Of a stretch of 6,582 bases of DNA, positions 4,524 to 6,582 are shown piece after piece; position 1 is the first letter of the stretch; the number at the start of each line of letters is the position of its first letter. The notes under the pieces are model-generated. The model did not search any database, was not told where the DNA came from, and saw only the letters and a program-made list of their open reading frames with translations. This DNA is from Dethiosulfovibrio sp. (lineage in GTDB: Bacteria > Synergistota > Synergistia > Synergistales > Dethiosulfovibrionaceae). The position numbers and the translations under genes are program-made. The DNA lies in assembly GCA_028709985.1 (NCBI GenBank), contig JAQUTB010000099.1, positions 1 through 6,582 on the forward strand, given 5' to 3'.

Positions 4524-5564
4524 ATGCCTAAGTTGAAGAAAAGGGATGAATGTACGGAAAGGGCAGTTAGGCTTCATGATTTCAATCTGGTTGTGGACGC
4601 ACACTTCGATCTTCTGATGGACGTTCTGGACAAGAGGGAGAAGGGCAGACGTCGTGTCATAGAGGAGGACCATCTTCCGTCCATGAAAAAGGCGGGGCTG
4701 GACTTGGTCGTGTCTTCGCTGTTCGTAAGCGATAGCTTCGTGCCGGATATGGCTCTTCGAAGAGCCCTGGATCAGATAGGGGCTCTCCACCGAGAGATAG
4801 ACGAGTCCGGTGACAAACTGGCCCTATGCAGGACCTGGAGCGACGTCGAATTGGCGAAGGAGCAAGGCAAGTTGGCGGTCATCCTGTCCTTCGAGGGGGT
4901 TGAGCCTATCTCCAACGATATAGGGCTTTTGAGGATCTTCTACGAGCTGGGTGTCAGAGGCGTGGGGTTGGTGTGGAGTCGCAGAAACTACGCCGGAGAC
5001 GGTTGCTTCTTCTCCGAGAGGCGAGAGGGGAGGAAGGGAGGCCTCACCGATTTTGGGGTTAAGGTTCTGGACGAGATAGCCTCTCTCGGGATGTTCCTGG
5101 ACGTCAGTCACCTCAACGACGAAGGCTTTCAGGACGTCCTGGACTTCTACGACGGTCCTTTTATAGCGTCTCACTCAAACTGCCGTTCTCTGATGGGTAC
5201 GATGAGAAACCTGACCGACGACCATATCATGTCTTTGGCCCAAAGGGGTGGCGTGATGGGGATGAACAGCTGTAGCACTTTCGTAGCCGACGAGGCCAAG
5301 GTTGGCCCAGTGACGGCCAAACATCTGGCCGATCACGTCGATCACATAAAAAAATTGGTCGGAATAGAGCACGTGGGGTTTGGCTTTGATTTTTGCGATA
5401 TGTTTCGGGTCAATTCGGGAAGCTCCAGCTATGACTGTATATCCGGTTACAGCCACCTCTCGGACCTGACCGCAGAGCTGCTTATGAGAGGATATTCTGA
5501 CGACGAGGCTGCTATGGTCATGGGTGGAAACCTGGCGCGTTTTTATCGTGAGGCACTAAAATAG
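4524..5564 (+). CDS. Membrane dipeptidase family (M19) zinc dipeptidase
   Basis: This 346-residue protein belongs to peptidase family M19 (renal/membrane dipeptidase, amidohydrolase-type TIM barrel with two zinc ions), which hydrolyses dipeptides, often tolerating D-residues at the C-terminal position. Ligands are all present: H27 and D29 in VDAHFD, bridging E124 in LSFEGVEP, H196 in FLDVSH, H217 in IASHSN, and the active-site D289 in VGFGFDF. Supporting blocks are ELGVRGVGLVWSRRN (141-155), TMRNLTDDHI (226-235) and GGVMGMN (242-248). No signal peptide is visible, so despite the family name it is probably cytoplasmic. Start choice is uncertain: GGGGG (4519-4523) abuts ATG 4524, too close for a normal site, but lies 9 bases before an in-frame TTG at 4533. 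It stands alone behind its own extended -10 promoter and fits peptide or amino acid catabolism, or D-amino-acid dipeptide turnover. Confidence 0.94.
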   Translation: MPKLKKRDECTERAVRLHDFNLVVDAHFDLLMDVLDKREKGRRRVIEEDHLPSMKKAGLDLVVSSLFVSDSFVPDMALRRALDQIGALHREIDESGDKLALCRTWSDVELAKEQGKLAVILSFEGVEPISNDIGLLRIFYELGVRGVGLVWSRRNYAGDGCFFSERREGRKGGLTDFGVKVLDEIASLGMFLDVSHLNDEGFQDVLDFYDGPFIASHSNCRSLMGTMRNLTDDHIMSLAQRGGVMGMNSCSTFVADEAKVGPVTAKHLADHVDHIKKLVGIEHVGFGFDFCDMFRVNSGSSSYDCISGYSHLSDLTAELLMRGYSDDEAAMVMGGNLARFYREALK

Positions 5565-5595
5565 GGACCCCCTTAGGGATCCCCATTTTGGTTTT
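5564..5595. terminator. Shared terminator between convergent dipeptidase and phosphohexomutase genes
   Basis: GGGACCCC (5564-5571) pairs with GGGATCCC (5576-5583) with one C-A mismatch and a CTTA loop. It is followed rightward by ATTTTGGTTTT (5585-5595), and leftward, on the minus strand, by TATTTTAG. The stem begins within the dipeptidase stop codon. T runs are interrupted, so it is weaker than the other terminators here. Confidence 0.7.
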
Positions 5596-5604
5596 AGGGC
5601 CGTA

Positions 5605-6582
5605 TCAGTAAGTCCACTGAAAATCGGGCAGCCCTGCGTCCAGTATCCTCTGTCTGATGTCCTCCGATATGAAGGCTAGGTCCTCTTTGGTCCTTCCCTC
5701 GCACCTGGTAGCCAAAACAGGCTGGGTGTTGGAGGCCCTTATTAGGCCCCATCCCTTGCCATCTGGGTAGACTATCCTGAGGCCGTCCACTGTGATGGCC
5801 TCGTACTCTCTAAGGGCCTTGGTAGTGATGCTCTCCATGACCTCGAACTTTTTCTCGTCCGGGCAGTCCACCCTTATCTCCTCGGTGTGATAGTACACCG
5901 GCATGTCCGACAGCATCTGGGAGAGGGCGAGGTCGCTGTTGGATAGGATACGAAGCAATCTACCTGCGGCGTAGAACGAGTCGTCGAAGCCGTAATATTC
6001 GTCGGCGAAGAAAATATGCCCAGAATATTCTCCGGCGAAGAGGGCGTTGATCCTCTTCATCTCAGCCTTTATGAGGGAATGTCCAGCTTTGTAGTAGTGT
6101 GGAACCCCTCCTAGCTTTCTGACCTCGTCCTCCAGGGCCTGAGAGCACTTGACCTCTATTATCGCCGTCGCTCCCGGATTTTTTGGGAGGATCTCCCTCC
6201 AGTAGAGGGCCATGAGGATGTCCCCCCAAACTATCTCTCCTGCGTCGTCGACTACGCCTATCCGGTCTGCGTCGCCGTCGAAACCGAATCCGACGTTCGC
6301 CTTGTGTTCCCTGACCTTGGCGATCAGGTCCTGCATGTTGGCCCTTTTTTGGGGGTCTGGATGATGGTTGGGGAAGGTCCCGTCGGGCTCGCAGTAGAGA
6401 GGAACGACCTCGCATCCCAGGCTCTCCAGAAATGGGACTATCTTCAGAGCCGCTGTGCCGTTGGCGGCGTCTGCCACGACCTTGAGTTTTCTAGGTCCAA
6501 GGACGATCTTCTCCTTCAGCATCGACAGATAGGGCTCCCAGAGGTTTTCCTCTTCCCGGGATCCTTGGCCCGAGGCCATATC
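5605..6582 (-). CDS. Phosphomannomutase/phosphoglucomutase, C-terminal three domains (5' end off the window)
   Basis: The minus-strand frame is open to the right edge (a codon for Asp precedes the ATG at 6579), so the N-terminal domain with the phosphoserine loop is outside the window and that ATG is internal. The ~325 visible residues cover domains 2-4 of an alpha-D-phosphohexomutase, which interconverts hexose 6- and 1-phosphates for nucleotide-sugar synthesis. Counting from the ATG at 6579: metal loop FGFDGDADR (98-106; D101, D103, D105), KAGHSLIK (164-171), sugar-recognition loop GEYSGHIFF (183-191; E184, S186, H188), and phosphate-binding loop RASNTQPVLATRCEG (281-295). The combination of GEYSGH with GFDGDADR fits the AlgC/ManB-type PMM/PGM subgroup rather than phosphoglucosamine mutase, where the sugar loop normally reads GEQSGH. 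It probably feeds surface polysaccharide or lipopolysaccharide synthesis. Convergent with the dipeptidase gene; its 3' end lies 40 bases away across a shared hairpin. Confidence 0.93.
   Translation of the reverse strand, partial: DMASGQGSREEENLWEPYLSMLKEKIVLGPRKLKVVADAANGTAALKIVPFLESLGCEVVPLYCEPDGTFPNHHPDPQKRANMQDLIAKVREHKANVGFGFDGDADRIGVVDDAGEIVWGDILMALYWREILPKNPGATAIIEVKCSQALEDEVRKLGGVPHYYKAGHSLIKAEMKRINALFAGEYSGHIFFADEYYGFDDSFYAAGRLLRILSNSDLALSQMLSDMPVYYHTEEIRVDCPDEKKFEVMESITTKALREYEAITVDGLRIVYPDGKGWGLIRASNTQPVLATRCEGRTKEDLAFISEDIRQRILDAGLPDFQWTY

Noticed and set aside
4101..4790. 229-codon minus-strand frame across the heptamer array, terminator and the 5' part of the dipeptidase gene, and two shorter minus-strand frames (4006-4344, 4034-4360)
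   Set aside because: Open only because the 7-bp repeat has no stop in any minus-strand frame. The 229-codon frame starts inside and antisense to the well-supported dipeptidase gene and runs through its promoter. None of the three has a ribosome binding site or recognisable sequence beyond LLVTGYW repeats.

Overview
The window reads as ordinary chromosome from a Gram-negative-type, probably amino-acid- and peptide-using anaerobe. A lipid A-type acyltransferase implies an outer membrane. The M19 dipeptidase and polar amino acid ABC transporter suggest peptide catabolism. Arginine codons are mostly AGG/AGA and isoleucine is often ATA, at moderately high GC. Together this suggests Synergistota (Dethiosulfovibrio-like), but that placement is inference from style and gene content, not from a marker gene.

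Layout, left to right. (1) Plus strand, 3-1363: the C-terminal part of a glycosyltransferase-like protein overlaps a lysophospholipid (lipid A-type) acyltransferase by 4 bp, forming an envelope-lipid operon. (2) Plus strand, 1375-2351: a clear sigma70-type promoter drives an unrecognised soluble protein of about 307 residues. (3) A strong 13-bp-stem terminator at 2352-2388 is shared with the convergent amino acid transporter. (4) Minus strand, 3808-2390: an ABC ATPase is followed with zero spacing by its membrane permease, with a good ribosome binding site and a candidate promoter upstream. No substrate-binding protein is present in the window. (5) 3809-4523: a gene-poor, structurally rich 715-base intergenic region. 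It holds an AT-rich dyad, a short hydrophobic ORF, a perfect 7-bp tandem repeat of 15.7 copies, a structured segment with a 45-codon ORF ending in a strong rightward terminator, and an extended -10 promoter just beyond it. (6) Plus strand, 4524-5564: an M19-family zinc dipeptidase with all expected metal ligands. (7) A second shared hairpin at 5564-5595, and on the minus strand a phosphomannomutase/phosphoglucomutase whose N-terminal domain lies off the right edge.

How they fit: the transporter imports amino acids, the dipeptidase releases amino acids from dipeptides, and the phosphohexomutase and envelope operon supply sugar phosphates and lipid for surface polymers. These are separate transcription units, so the links are thematic. 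The part most worth attention is the 3900-4500 intergenic block. The heptamer array and the terminated segment after it look like a possible non-coding transcript or leader that matches no RNA family I recognise. The remaining genes are recognisable housekeeping families, apart from the unknown protein at 1428-2351.
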